DNA of 64,000 nt from Bacteriovoracaceae bacterium (GTDB lineage: Bacteria; Bdellovibrionota; Bacteriovoracia; Bacteriovoracales; Bacteriovoracaceae): positions 1-64,000 of the forward strand of contig JAIEMA010000004.1 of NCBI GenBank assembly GCA_019752535.1. Direction: 5' to 3'. The notes under the pieces were generated by a model, which saw nothing but the letters and a program-made list of their open reading frames with translations, made no database searches and was not told the origin of the DNA. Below are positions 27,541 through 35,729 of this stretch, in pieces. Made by a program: the position numbers and the translations under genes. Every line of letters starts with the position of its first letter. The stretch's first letter is position 1.

Positions 27541-28694
27541 GCTTTCTTGACTGTAAAGATAAGCTCTCCATCTTTCCATTCTTTTGTCATTTTTCTTGCA
27601 TCTAGCACTTGAGAGACGGGAATTCTTGAAGTCATTGATTCGACTTTATTCACTTTTTTCATCGTCCCATCAGCATCTTTTCTTTCATCTTGGTAGCGGC
27701 GATTCGAAGTGAGAACCAATTCTTTATGATTAGAAGAAAGAAGAACTTCTTCTTTTGAATACTCTGGAACTTTAACTCTTAGAATATACTGACCGGGCTG
27801 TTCTTCGATGGTTGGGCGAAGTTCAGTGAAATTAAAGAATGAATCATTGGATCTATTTTGCTCAATCTCAACACGTTTATTAAGTGACTCTTTCGCCGAA
27901 TCTAGAACTTTTGAGTGCATGCCTTCAAGATTTTTTTCACTCTCTCCATGCTTGGCCAGCTGGTCTTGATACTTCTTTTCAAAGAGATTTTCTTTTTCAA
28001 CTAGCGACTTTTGATGGTGAGTTTTCACTTCCTCGTGACGCTTGACGGTTTGTTCACTTAATTGGGAGAGCTCTTGTTCACTCTTTCTATGTTGAGAGTG
28101 GAGGAGATGCTTGTGTTGGGTCTTTTGCTTCTCTCTGACGTGATCGTACTTTTCGCCTTCCGAGCGATAGCTCTCAGCAAAGACCTGGCGCTGTTGATTG
28201 ATCTTGCCTCGCCATTGCTCGCCCTCGTTAGAGAAGGCCATGCGATTAGTATCTTGCATGTCCTTCATCTTGAGTTGGCTTTCCTCATTTAAGTCTCTAA
28301 GATTCGAATTTTGGCGCTGATTGAGATCTTGAACCAAGTCTTCGTGTCTGAAATTAATATTTTCAATCTCTTCGCGAGTCTTTTGTTGGTTCTCTTCTTT
28401 GAGGCGATTGGAGTGAATCTGCTGTCTTTTCACTTCGGCTTCAGTGATCTGCTTCGTTTTATCAATTGACCCCTTAAGGGCGTTCAAGGTTTCTTCTTTT
28501 TTTTGAACTTCCTCTGCAATTTCAATTTGATTAGCATCTCTGAGCTGATGAATATCTTTATCATGGGCTTTTTTAATATCTTCTACATCGAGTTCATGCT
28601 TTTTACTCAGATGATCAAGCTCGGATTTATTCTTTCTCTGCAGAGTCTGCAACGAGCGTTGATTGACGGAATTAACTTCTTTTACACTACTCAT
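27537..28694 (-). CDS. Coiled-coil protein with C-terminal Hsp20/alpha-crystallin-like domain
   Basis: Residues ~1-280 of this 385-residue protein are an almost unbroken highly charged coiled coil, rich in Lys, Glu, Gln and His (for example RLKEENQQKTREEIENINF). The last ~90 residues form an alpha-crystallin-like domain: PGQYILRVKVPEYSKEEVLL, then KELVLTSNRRYQDE, and a closing WKDGELIFTVKK strand, which is the small heat-shock protein layout. Fusing an Hsp20 domain to a long coiled coil is unusual; it may form a filament or tether. It is the last gene of a 4-bp-overlap operon with 28691-28972 and 28969-29295. No signal peptide. Confidence 0.82.
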   Translation of the reverse strand: MSSVKEVNSVNQRSLQTLQRKNKSELDHLSKKHELDVEDIKKAHDKDIHQLRDANQIEIAEEVQKKEETLNALKGSIDKTKQITEAEVKRQQIHSNRLKEENQQKTREEIENINFRHEDLVQDLNQRQNSNLRDLNEESQLKMKDMQDTNRMAFSNEGEQWRGKINQQRQVFAESYRSEGEKYDHVREKQKTQHKHLLHSQHRKSEQELSQLSEQTVKRHEEVKTHHQKSLVEKENLFEKKYQDQLAKHGESEKNLEGMHSKVLDSAKESLNKRVEIEQNRSNDSFFNFTELRPTIEEQPGQYILRVKVPEYSKEEVLLSSNHKELVLTSNRRYQDERKDADGTMKKVNKVESMTSRIPVSQVLDARKMTKEWKDGELIFTVKKA

Positions 28695-28972
28695 GGATTG
28701 AGCCTCTCAGAGGGGTGAGGGCAGTAATCTTTTTTGCCAGTATGGCCTTGGCACATCCATGTTCTAACAAGAGTAGCTTCAATGGATTGTGAGCCACCGT
28801 TATAGGCCACAAAAGCTTGTGGATTGAGTGTGGATCGCATGGCCTTGGCCTGTGCGGCCGTGACCATGGCAAGTGTGTTCTTTGGTTTCACTAGATATTG
28901 ATAGACTCTATATTCAGCAAAAGCTGAAGTCGCAAAAAGTAAAATGGCAAGACTTGCGAGCAATCGAATCAA
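28691..28972 (-). CDS. Small exported protein, middle gene of Hsp20-fusion operon
   Basis: The 93-residue product begins with a signal peptide (MIRLLASLAILLFATSAFA) and has a ~74-residue mature part with two cysteines (MCQGHTGKKDYC). It is unrecognised. It overlaps the genes on both sides by 4 bases (ATGA type), so translation of the three genes is coupled. The two cysteines are close enough for a disulfide. Because its neighbours are predicted to be cytoplasmic, the shared operon is odd and suggests an envelope-linked process. Confidence 0.72.
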   Translation of the reverse strand: MIRLLASLAILLFATSAFAEYRVYQYLVKPKNTLAMVTAAQAKAMRSTLNPQAFVAYNGGSQSIEATLVRTWMCQGHTGKKDYCPHPSERLNP

Positions 28973-29295
28973 TGCAGCTCCTTTAATTGATCAAGCGCTT
29001 TGTATTCAACCATTTTAAAAAAGGACTGAATAAATTCTCTTCTATCAGCAGTTGTTAGAGCACCAAGAGCAGTTTGCTTACGCGACCAACTCTGGTGGCG
29101 TTCTAATTTTTTCATGCCTTCTTCTACGATACGACTTGCTCTGGCAAAACTCAGTCTTCTGTTATCAGTGAACGAATCTCTTATCCATTCTTTATGGAAG
29201 AGGGGAAGATGCCCCTGAGCCGCTAAAGTGAGTAAAAGGCCAAGTTCATCTTTTGGTGTAGGCGTTTGCGAGATTTGCGATTGAATCTGAGACAT
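28969..29295 (-). CDS. Small helical protein of unknown function, first gene of Hsp20-fusion operon
   Basis: Start is ATG 29295, 10 bases after AGGA; a GTG three codons upstream overlaps that site. The 108-residue soluble product is helical, with basic segments (MKKLERHQSWSRKQTAL) and a C-terminal FIQSFFKMVEYKALDQLKELH helix. No family is recognised. It is in a coupled operon with a small exported protein and the coiled-coil/Hsp20 protein, so it may assist their assembly, but this is only positional. Confidence 0.7.
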   Translation of the reverse strand: MSQIQSQISQTPTPKDELGLLLTLAAQGHLPLFHKEWIRDSFTDNRRLSFARASRIVEEGMKKLERHQSWSRKQTALGALTTADRREFIQSFFKMVEYKALDQLKELH

Positions 29296-29433
29296 GAGTT
29301 CCACTTCCTGTGATTTAACCCCGACATCCTGTCTGGGCTCCTTTTATAATACCCCAGAGGCAAGAATGAACCACAGCGGGGAAGTTTTTCCTTCTTGTGG
29401 TAGATTTAAGGACATTAGGGAGGATCTAGGGCC

Positions 29434-29826
29434 ATGTCCGATGAATTTTATCTACCAGAAGATACAGTTGAGTGGATTGCTCAGAAGAAAAGTGAGCTAC
29501 TCGCTTGGGTTATTCAGCATCGAGATGATGGTGATATTCCCTTCGAAGAATTTACTGAATACACAGAGCGAGTCCCAGAAGCTTTGCAGTCGGCAGATGA
29601 GACCTGGGAGCAAAAATGGGACGGCCACACCATCCAAGTTCAACTGAAAATGTTTGAGGAAGAGTCCATCGTTTGGCTTTTCGTCGTAAGTCTCAAAGCC
29701 CCGGTTATGAATGAAGATCAAGAGGGTGAAGTCTTAGTGCCCGTTTTGATTTTACCCACCAAACATACGAGCTGGCTCAAGCGCTGGCTGTCCGGAGACA
29801 TGGTCCAGCGCAAGAATATGCACTAG
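29434..29826 (+). CDS. Cytoplasmic protein of unknown function (130 aa)
   Basis: The 130-residue acidic protein is preceded by GGAGG. It has no signal peptide and no membrane span. The sequence has an alpha/beta pattern (IQVQLKMFEEESIVWLFVVSLKAP, quoted in part, and VLVPVLILPTKHTSWL). I do not recognise a family. Its 3' end overlaps the convergent lipoprotein gene by 4 bases. Confidence 0.7.
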   Translation: MSDEFYLPEDTVEWIAQKKSELLAWVIQHRDDGDIPFEEFTEYTERVPEALQSADETWEQKWDGHTIQVQLKMFEEESIVWLFVVSLKAPVMNEDQEGEVLVPVLILPTKHTSWLKRWLSGDMVQRKNMH

Positions 29827-30536
29827 CGTGTTGAGACTTGTGAGTATGGATAATTGTTCTTAAAGGTATTACACAAGTTTGTCATGTAATTGGTGGCCTG
29901 AGTGTTACAGTAACTTTGATAAAACTGATTGTTATTGTATTGGGCCATACAGCTTTGGAAGTAAGTTCCATAAGCATTCATACATTGAAAGAAAGCATTG
30001 GTTCCAGAATATTTCAAGACCATGACACTGTTGATTTGATAGCCAGAGTAGCCATTACGGTTTTTACTGACGTTTCCGTAAACAACTTGTCCTTGATTAT
30101 GTTTTGTACACTGAGCAGAGCCTAGGTAGGTAGAGTTCCCACTTCCATCTTTGTACATTGGGACAATACATGTTCCATCATTTTGATCTGTCGTACTGTA
30201 GGTCAATTTAAAATACACTTCATTGGCCGAATCTTGGCAAACGTCTACATTACCAAGTCCTGCATGATAAGCTGTGGCAGTCTTGATGCAATTAATGGTT
30301 TGCCCACCAGTCGTGGTGCCACCTGTTGTGGTTCCACCACTCGTTGAGCCAGTTGTGGTTCCACTGGTCGTTGTGCCGCCAGTAGAGCCTGCTGTACCAA
30401 AATTTGTTCCCGAAGAGTCCTGTCCACTTGTTCCCAGATTACTATCAAAGGTCGTTCCGGATGTTCTCACTCTTTGAGGAGCATCACAGCCTTGAGCGAC
30501 TAATAGAATAGTGAGTACTGAAAATAGTGTTTTCAT
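29823..30536 (-). CDS. Lipoprotein with Gly/Thr-rich repeat stalk
   Basis: The 237-residue protein starts MKTLFSVLTILLVAQGC, with the lipobox Cys in VAQGC. Residues ~45-80 are a low-complexity Gly/Thr/Ser repeat (SGGTTTGGTTTGG type), likely a flexible stalk. The C-terminal ~155 residues have several cysteines and Tyr/Asn-rich strands (INCIKTATAYHAGLGN, CMNAYGTYFQSCMAQYNNN). It could be surface-exposed after lipidation. Function is unknown. Confidence 0.78.
   Translation of the reverse strand: MKTLFSVLTILLVAQGCDAPQRVRTSGTTFDSNLGTSGQDSSGTNFGTAGSTGGTTTSGTTTGSTSGGTTTGGTTTGGQTINCIKTATAYHAGLGNVDVCQDSANEVYFKLTYSTTDQNDGTCIVPMYKDGSGNSTYLGSAQCTKHNQGQVVYGNVSKNRNGYSGYQINSVMVLKYSGTNAFFQCMNAYGTYFQSCMAQYNNNQFYQSYCNTQATNYMTNLCNTFKNNYPYSQVSTR
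30290..30425. repeat. Degenerate short tandem repeat coding for the Gly/Thr stalk
   Basis: Imperfect repeats of a unit like GTGGTTCCACC encode the Gly/Thr-rich part of the lipoprotein at 29823-30536. Such repeats can expand or contract by slippage, changing stalk length. Confidence 0.6.
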
Positions 30537-30661
30537 AAATAAAATCCCGGGTAAAACCCATTAATCCACCTACCTTGTCGGTTGATTCAACGGAATATTA
30601 AGGGATTCCAGTTTTTTTAATATATGCCGTAAAGAAATTCATAGCTTATGGAAACTATTAG

Positions 30662-31894
30662 ATGAAGCGCCTGATAATGGTGCTGCTTATTTTGGCCGTC
30701 CCGATATTTGGCGCTTATGTCGCCACGAGGGTACTGCCATATTATGTTTATGATCAGGTCATTCACGGCAAACTTTCTCACACTCTGTATAAACTTAATC
30801 GTTTTGAAGATCGCTTCTTAAAGCCCGGGGCGATGAGAAAAGCAGGAGAGTCGAGCACGGATTTCTCCGGACTGTGGAAAGAATTTCATTTAAGAGATGT
30901 GGTGGTTCCTCTTCCGACAGGGCATCCCATGTTTCGCACGATTCCTATTATTCAACTGATTCCAGGAAGTGCAGAGCCACAAATCGGTGTCGACATTAAA
31001 GGGCCTTCAGGCCGCCAAATTGCAAAAATATTTTTACTTAAAAGTGGTGCATGGAGTGATCAATTTGAGTCTCAAGAGTTATTTAAGTTACCACTGGTGA
31101 AAAAAGTCCTAAAAGCCAAAACATCTGAACAGATTTGGAAAGATCTATTTTCAAGACAAATCGTGGGATGGGACCTTCCCTTTGAGGATATGGTCTACAA
31201 TCTCTATATACTTCAATTGCGCTCAGCGCTTCTTCCTCGTGGTTTTGATGATTTTGGGATTCTCGAAAATGACGGGATGGCCTTTATTGAAATTCCTTCA
31301 AAAGATAAAGACTATCGCACAGAAATTATTTTTAGCTTCGATCGCGGATTACTCCTTTCTTATCTCATCGTGACGGAGAGAAATAATGCCGATTCAGAAG
31401 ATTTGAGATCACGAATGATCAAAGGCATTCAGTTTAGAAGTTCTGATCCCTCGCTAGCATCCATCATTTACAAAGAGTTTAAACAGTTGAGCTTCATTCG
31501 CCAGACGGATCAAGAGGGGATGCTCTATCTCTTAAGTGCTTGGTCGCATAATATGGAAGATGTCGAAATGCTTAAAGAGATGATCTATTTTCTTGAGAGA
31601 GGGCCAAAGAATGGGCCTCAACTAAAGCCACTCTATAAGTATGTCTACTCACGTTATCAGAAAACGTTTACCACTCGAGACATCGGTCTTGATGAGGATG
31701 AACCTGAGATTCGACTTCAAAGGCAAATTGAGCTTGAGGCGATTACGGAAAGAAAGCAGCTCTTAGAGAAACCAAAAGTCGCGCCGAAAGTTGAAGAGGT
31801 TAGCCCTGCTGAAAAGATGAATGAATTTTTGAGAAAAGCGCGTGAAGACAAACTCAAGAAAACAAAATCAAGAGATAAGCTCATCATCCATTAA
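30662..31894 (+). CDS. Membrane-anchored or exported protein of unknown function (410 aa)
   Basis: The 410-residue protein starts with a hydrophobic segment (MKRLIMVLLILAVPIFGAYVA), probably an uncleaved anchor as no clear cleavage site follows. The middle has alternating strands and helices with no recognised domain. The last ~60 residues are Lys/Glu-rich (KPKVAPKVEEVSPAEKMN and REDKLKKTKSRDKL). There is no family match by eye. It is convergent with the N-formylglutamate amidohydrolase gene and overlaps it by 4 bases. Confidence 0.7.
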   Translation: MKRLIMVLLILAVPIFGAYVATRVLPYYVYDQVIHGKLSHTLYKLNRFEDRFLKPGAMRKAGESSTDFSGLWKEFHLRDVVVPLPTGHPMFRTIPIIQLIPGSAEPQIGVDIKGPSGRQIAKIFLLKSGAWSDQFESQELFKLPLVKKVLKAKTSEQIWKDLFSRQIVGWDLPFEDMVYNLYILQLRSALLPRGFDDFGILENDGMAFIEIPSKDKDYRTEIIFSFDRGLLLSYLIVTERNNADSEDLRSRMIKGIQFRSSDPSLASIIYKEFKQLSFIRQTDQEGMLYLLSAWSHNMEDVEMLKEMIYFLERGPKNGPQLKPLYKYVYSRYQKTFTTRDIGLDEDEPEIRLQRQIELEAITERKQLLEKPKVAPKVEEVSPAEKMNEFLRKAREDKLKKTKSRDKLIIH

Positions 31895-32706
31895 GCGGAA
31901 TATTTGGCCAATCCTTCAGATAAAACTCGAGTGAGAAGCTCTTTAATTTGAGGAGCTTTTTCAGGAATAAGAACTTTTTTAACTTCATCCATATAGATTC
32001 TACGATTGATTTCAATCTGAATGTTATTCGTTCGAAAGCCATCAACAAAAGTGGTTACGTATCCACCAATGTAGGGATCGTTAATAACGGCTTCATGTCC
32101 GAACTGTGTCAGTGAGTGAGTAAACCATTTGATGTACTCTTCGCTGCATGTTTTTCCGCGCTGATCACTCACACAAAAGTCAGCACGCTCTTGTCTTTGA
32201 TTGGGATTTTGCTTCATATGATAAGCCGTCGCACGAGAGGGCATACTGTGCAGATCAACAACAGGGACAGCACCTTTAAGTCTTCTCTCTAAATCGCGAA
32301 TCAAAGAGGAATAAATTTCAAAAAATGGAGCATGATAGCGCTGGATAAAATCACTGCGCTCTTGATCCGTAGGATTCTTTTTAACGAGAGGCACACCTTT
32401 GGTATTCACTTGCCAGAAGAGGACACTCTGCTCAGGAGAGCGATTGAGGTCGACGCAGACACGGTGAACATGAGCGACGAGCACGCCAATTCCAGCTTTT
32501 TGCAAAGCTTCAATGTCGACCAGTTCATCAACTTTAAAATCCACATCTTCACGCATGACATTAATGTCAGCCGCTAAGTAGTTCAGGAATTCATCTGGAA
32601 CATCTTCTCCCGAGTGCGGAATAGAGACTAATCCCACTGGCTTATCTGTGAGAGGAGGGTGAAAGGTAAATAGGGGCTTTTTAGCCGGGGCATCAGATTG
32701 AAACAT
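31891..32706 (-). CDS. N-formylglutamate amidohydrolase family protein
   Basis: The 271-residue enzyme family hydrolyses N-formyl-L-glutamate to formate and glutamate in histidine degradation, and some members act on other N-formyl amino acids. The family blocks are present: VSIPHSGEDVP, CVDLNRSPEQ, VPVVDLHSMPSRA, NDPYIGGYVT and IQIEINRRIYMDE. No other hut gene is visible here, so the substrate is uncertain. It is divergent from gsk. No signal peptide. Confidence 0.88.
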   Translation of the reverse strand: MFQSDAPAKKPLFTFHPPLTDKPVGLVSIPHSGEDVPDEFLNYLAADINVMREDVDFKVDELVDIEALQKAGIGVLVAHVHRVCVDLNRSPEQSVLFWQVNTKGVPLVKKNPTDQERSDFIQRYHAPFFEIYSSLIRDLERRLKGAVPVVDLHSMPSRATAYHMKQNPNQRQERADFCVSDQRGKTCSEEYIKWFTHSLTQFGHEAVINDPYIGGYVTTFVDGFRTNNIQIEINRRIYMDEVKKVLIPEKAPQIKELLTRVLSEGLAKYSA

Positions 32707-32806
32707 GCGTAAAATTTACCATATTTGGGGCATTAAAGTCCATCGGCCCCTAGTCGTATAGGTTGGCCTTAGATTAGTCTAGGCCATCTTTGTCAGAGGA
32801 TTTTTC

Positions 32807-34012
32807 ATGAAGTTTCCAGGCCGCAGGAAAACAAAGCATTATTTCCCAGTTACAGAGCGCTCACGCGAGTCATTTGATGAAGCCATCTCTCGCCGTGGGA
32901 ATGTTTATGTTGTCGGTATTGATCAACTGCTCGTTGATATTGAAATTCCAGTCACCGATGAATTTCTTCTTGAGCATAAGTTTGCGAAGGGTCAATCCTT
33001 TGTGGTTGATGATGAGCTGGCCGAAAAGATTTATTCTTATTTTAAAGAAAAAAATCAAATCGGTGGAGAATACCCTGGTGGGGCCGTAGGTAATACTCTT
33101 CATAATTTCTCTATTCTCTCTGAATCACCCTCTGTCGCTTTGGGTGCTATTAATAAACATATTCAAGTGGGCGACTACGCATTTAAATATATAAGCAACA
33201 CCAGCTCAAAGGTGAATTTAAGTTATCTTCAACCTAGTGATAGGCCTATGGGCCGCGCTCTTACATTTGTGACTCCTGATTGTGAGAGAACTTTTGCCAT
33301 CTCTAAGGGGTACATGAATAGTTTACGTCCAGAAAGTATTCCTGCTGAAGTCATTCAAGGGGCTTCCGCTTTACTCCTTTCGGCCTATGTCTTCAGAGAT
33401 GCCTCCGCTCCAATATGTCAGGCGACGATCCATGCTGCAAAGATTGCCAAAGAAGCCAATGTCCCAGTCGTTCTCTCCCTCGGATCTTCAGGCCTTGTGA
33501 CCGAGCAAAAAGAATTTCTTCTTCCCTTTATTAAGGACTATGCCGACGTCATCGCTATGAATAGTTCAGAGGCCAAGGCCCTTAACGGCATTGATGATCC
33601 TCTTCTCTCAAGTGAGGCGTTGCTTGAGTGGGTCGATATGGTGCTTCTCACTGTAGGTGCCAAGGGTCTTTATCTTGCAGGCTGGTGCGATAAAGATAAG
33701 CTTCGTCATACGAAAGATCCTCTTCATTCAAAATCCATTCCTGAATACAATATGTGGGAGTATTCTCGTGGAATGCGTCGCTCCCGCTGTGAAAATCCTG
33801 TAAAAATTTTCACTCATATTAATCCATTCATGGGTGGGCCTCAGGTCATAAAAAATACCAATGGCGCAGGAGATGCAGCTTTGGCGGCCGTTCTTCATGA
33901 TCTTTCGGCCAACCTCTATCATCGCCAAATGGTGCCCAATTCTCCAAAGCATGAGCCAGTTATTTATCCTACTCATCGCTTGGGCAAATTTCTAAATATG
34001 CTAATCGCGTGA
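32807..34012 (+). CDS. gsk: Inosine/guanosine kinase, frame broken near the C-terminus
   Basis: This is a PfkB/ribokinase-type nucleoside kinase that phosphorylates guanosine and inosine with ATP. The start MKFPGRRKTKHYFPV and blocks such as VVGIDQLLVDIE, YPGGAVGNTLHNFS, FAISKGYMNSLRPESIP and NTNGAGDAALAAVLHD (anion hole and catalytic Asp) match E. coli-type Gsk very closely. The frame ends after THRLGKFLNMLIA. The true C-terminus (KYANRVSFEVL ... GLPEREDSLEEAYWAK) continues in the -1 frame to a TAG at 34102-34104. One missing G in GGG at 33982-33984 explains this. Only ~40 of ~434 residues are altered, so activity may or may not be lost. Confidence 0.92.
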   Translation: MKFPGRRKTKHYFPVTERSRESFDEAISRRGNVYVVGIDQLLVDIEIPVTDEFLLEHKFAKGQSFVVDDELAEKIYSYFKEKNQIGGEYPGGAVGNTLHNFSILSESPSVALGAINKHIQVGDYAFKYISNTSSKVNLSYLQPSDRPMGRALTFVTPDCERTFAISKGYMNSLRPESIPAEVIQGASALLLSAYVFRDASAPICQATIHAAKIAKEANVPVVLSLGSSGLVTEQKEFLLPFIKDYADVIAMNSSEAKALNGIDDPLLSSEALLEWVDMVLLTVGAKGLYLAGWCDKDKLRHTKDPLHSKSIPEYNMWEYSRGMRRSRCENPVKIFTHINPFMGGPQVIKNTNGAGDAALAAVLHDLSANLYHRQMVPNSPKHEPVIYPTHRLGKFLNMLIA

Positions 34013-34104
34013 GCTTTGAAGTCCTCTCGCAGAACTCTCCACGTCTCTCGCGAGGCCTTCCTGAGAGGGAAGATAGTTTGGAAGAAGCTTATTGGGCGAA
34101 GTAG
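33982..34104 (+). other. Out-of-frame continuation of gsk C-terminus
   Basis: From the GGG at 33982, the alternative frame reads GQISKYANRVSFEVLSQ and then NSPRLSRGLPEREDSLEEAYWAK, ending with TAG 34102-34104. This is the conserved Gsk C-terminus. The shift equals a single-base deletion in a G run. Confidence 0.88.
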
Positions 34105-34105
34105 C

Positions 34106-35056
34106 GTGAGCTTAAAAAATAAAGAAGCTCTTTTTAATGAAATAAAAGGATCACTCTTTGAATATCTTTGCGCGTATGAAGTCGCTAAGATTTCAAAGAT
34201 TGAAGCAAGCTTCCTTAAAAATCTTCCCCAAACTTATCAAAGAGTCTTAGAGCAACAAGATCATATGACTCGTGAACTCTACCCTGAGTTAGTGAGTTTT
34301 CTTCCGCTATGGTCGAAGCAAGTGGCCCTAAAAATTACTCAAGTCTATAAGGCTCAAATAAAAAATGTCACTCTCACGGCTCAGCTGCAGTCTGTTCATC
34401 ATGAAGCGGATTTTCTTATTAATGAGAAGCCTGTGAGTTTAAAACTCAATAAACTGCATGGATCGGTGAATACAAAATCTGGTGGAATCAAAAGTTTTTT
34501 GACTCAATATTTCGAAGCTCCTCAAGTTTCAGATTGGCAGCAATCCTATAATCAACTGGTAGATGCGGAGTTCGCGATCATGCGTTCAACACTTCATGAG
34601 ATGGCGGGCCTAGAGGAAGATGATTCTTGGCAGAATTGGCGCATGAAGGGTTTAAGTGAGCTGCCTGGAGAGTTGCCGCTGGAGATGAGAGAGGTCATGC
34701 ACTCGTTTTATGCACGCCTGGCCAGTGAGCTGGATCTAGTTCTAAAAAAGATCTCTTCTTCCTACCCACAAGTCTTCTCTTTGGGTCTGGCGCGCCTCTG
34801 TGGCTTTGGAGAGCGTGAATTATTGCAAGTGATCTGTTTTCACGAAATCAATGGAAAAAATCCTGAGAAAGTAGAGGTGAGAGCGCATGATATGCAAATG
34901 GTTGAAGAGAAAATTGCAAAAATGAGTTGGCGTGATTTTCAAAACACGGCCTCTTGTGAGATCAATCTAGGCGATTGGCCGATGCAGATAAGAATCAAAC
35001 CTATGAATAAGTTTACGACCACGGCGATAAAAATTAATTGTAGTCTTCGCTATTAG
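34106..35056 (+). CDS. Protein resembling HaeIII-type restriction endonuclease
   Basis: The chosen start is GTG 34106, one base after the repaired gsk stop; upstream codons in this frame are the shadow of the gsk tail. The 316-residue product starts NKEALFNEIKGSLFEYLCAYEV, like the GKxFEYACL opening of R.HaeIII. It has a possible PD-(D/E)xK core at ~109-123 (HHEADFLINEKPVSLKLNK; compare SxKxN in HaeIII). It ends with INLGDWPMQIRIKPMNKF, like the GWTISFRIHN segment of that enzyme. The family call is by eye and uncertain. No cognate methyltransferase is adjacent; a C5-methyltransferase lies 22 kb away. Confidence 0.6.
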   Translation: MSLKNKEALFNEIKGSLFEYLCAYEVAKISKIEASFLKNLPQTYQRVLEQQDHMTRELYPELVSFLPLWSKQVALKITQVYKAQIKNVTLTAQLQSVHHEADFLINEKPVSLKLNKLHGSVNTKSGGIKSFLTQYFEAPQVSDWQQSYNQLVDAEFAIMRSTLHEMAGLEEDDSWQNWRMKGLSELPGELPLEMREVMHSFYARLASELDLVLKKISSSYPQVFSLGLARLCGFGERELLQVICFHEINGKNPEKVEVRAHDMQMVEEKIAKMSWRDFQNTASCEINLGDWPMQIRIKPMNKFTTTAIKINCSLRY

Positions 35057-35616
35057 GCGCTCTTGCGCTTGAGACCCTTCGATGAGTTCTCGAATTGGTC
35101 ATGATCAAATTTTTCCCATAAAGAGCTATTCGATACTCTAACGGTGATGTGACGAGTTTGTGATTTTTCTTCAAGTATCTTTTGAAGATGGGCCACACAC
35201 AGCGGTTCAAGTTCAATCCCACACAGATCAACCAAGGTCACTTCTGCTGGTCTTAAGAGTGCAAAACAAATTGAAGCCATCGTTTTTTCTTGAACACTTA
35301 GTTCATGGGTAAAACGTCTGGGATTCTTAAACCAAGAGGCCAAGATTTTTAATCCCTCAGCTTCCAGTCGCTCATTGAGATGAGCTTCTTTTTCGTGATA
35401 ACTTCCGTATTGGGTCATCTCTTCAGCCGCGAGTAGCAAGTTCTCGGTGATGGAGAGATCCGTGTGAAGAGAAGTGTGTTGGTTGGCATGACTAAAGCGC
35501 ACACGCGGGGCGTTTAGGCGCATCCAGCACATGAAGTCCTTTAGAGCATTGCTCTCCTTTGGTGTGTTGGCCACCCAAAGACTGACTCCATACTTTTTTG
35601 TCGGTTGTTCACTCAT
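35053..35616 (-). CDS. Degenerate ABC-ATPase-like protein lacking Walker A
   Basis: This 187-residue protein (start ATG 35616, after AAAGGA) carries only the second half of an ABC ATPase fold. It has a helical-domain-like SITENLLLAAEEM, a signature-like ELSVQEKTMASICFALLRPAE and a Walker-B-like VTLVDLCGIELEPL in which the catalytic Glu after the Asp is lost (DL instead of DE). No Walker A is present. It therefore probably cannot hydrolyse ATP. It may be a regulatory or structural paralogue. It converges with the HaeIII-like gene and overlaps it by 4 bases. Confidence 0.65.
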   Translation of the reverse strand: MSEQPTKKYGVSLWVANTPKESNALKDFMCWMRLNAPRVRFSHANQHTSLHTDLSITENLLLAAEEMTQYGSYHEKEAHLNERLEAEGLKILASWFKNPRRFTHELSVQEKTMASICFALLRPAEVTLVDLCGIELEPLCVAHLQKILEEKSQTRHITVRVSNSSLWEKFDHDQFENSSKGLKRKSA

Positions 35617-35729
35617 CATTATTCCTTTCGGGAGAAATAAAAGGAGCTTTAGAAGGGGCTAGTAAGGAGCAAAGCTTACCGGCATAATAGAGCTGAGTGT
35701 CCCTTAAATTTGATCTTTAGGAGAGTTGT

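Noticed and set aside
29294..29647. 117-codon plus-strand open frame
   Set aside because: It overlaps the 29434-29826 gene in another frame and lacks a ribosome site and codon pattern.
30290..30425. Possible CRISPR-like repeats
   Set aside because: The repeats are short, degenerate and within a coding region, with no unique spacers of constant length.
30274..30477. Val/Pro-rich repeat open frame on the plus strand
   Set aside because: Shadow of the Gly/Thr repeat in the lipoprotein gene at 29823-30536.
34016..34105. Longer start of the HaeIII-like gene at 34016
   Set aside because: These codons are the gsk tail read in another frame; the conserved protein begins at GTG 34106.
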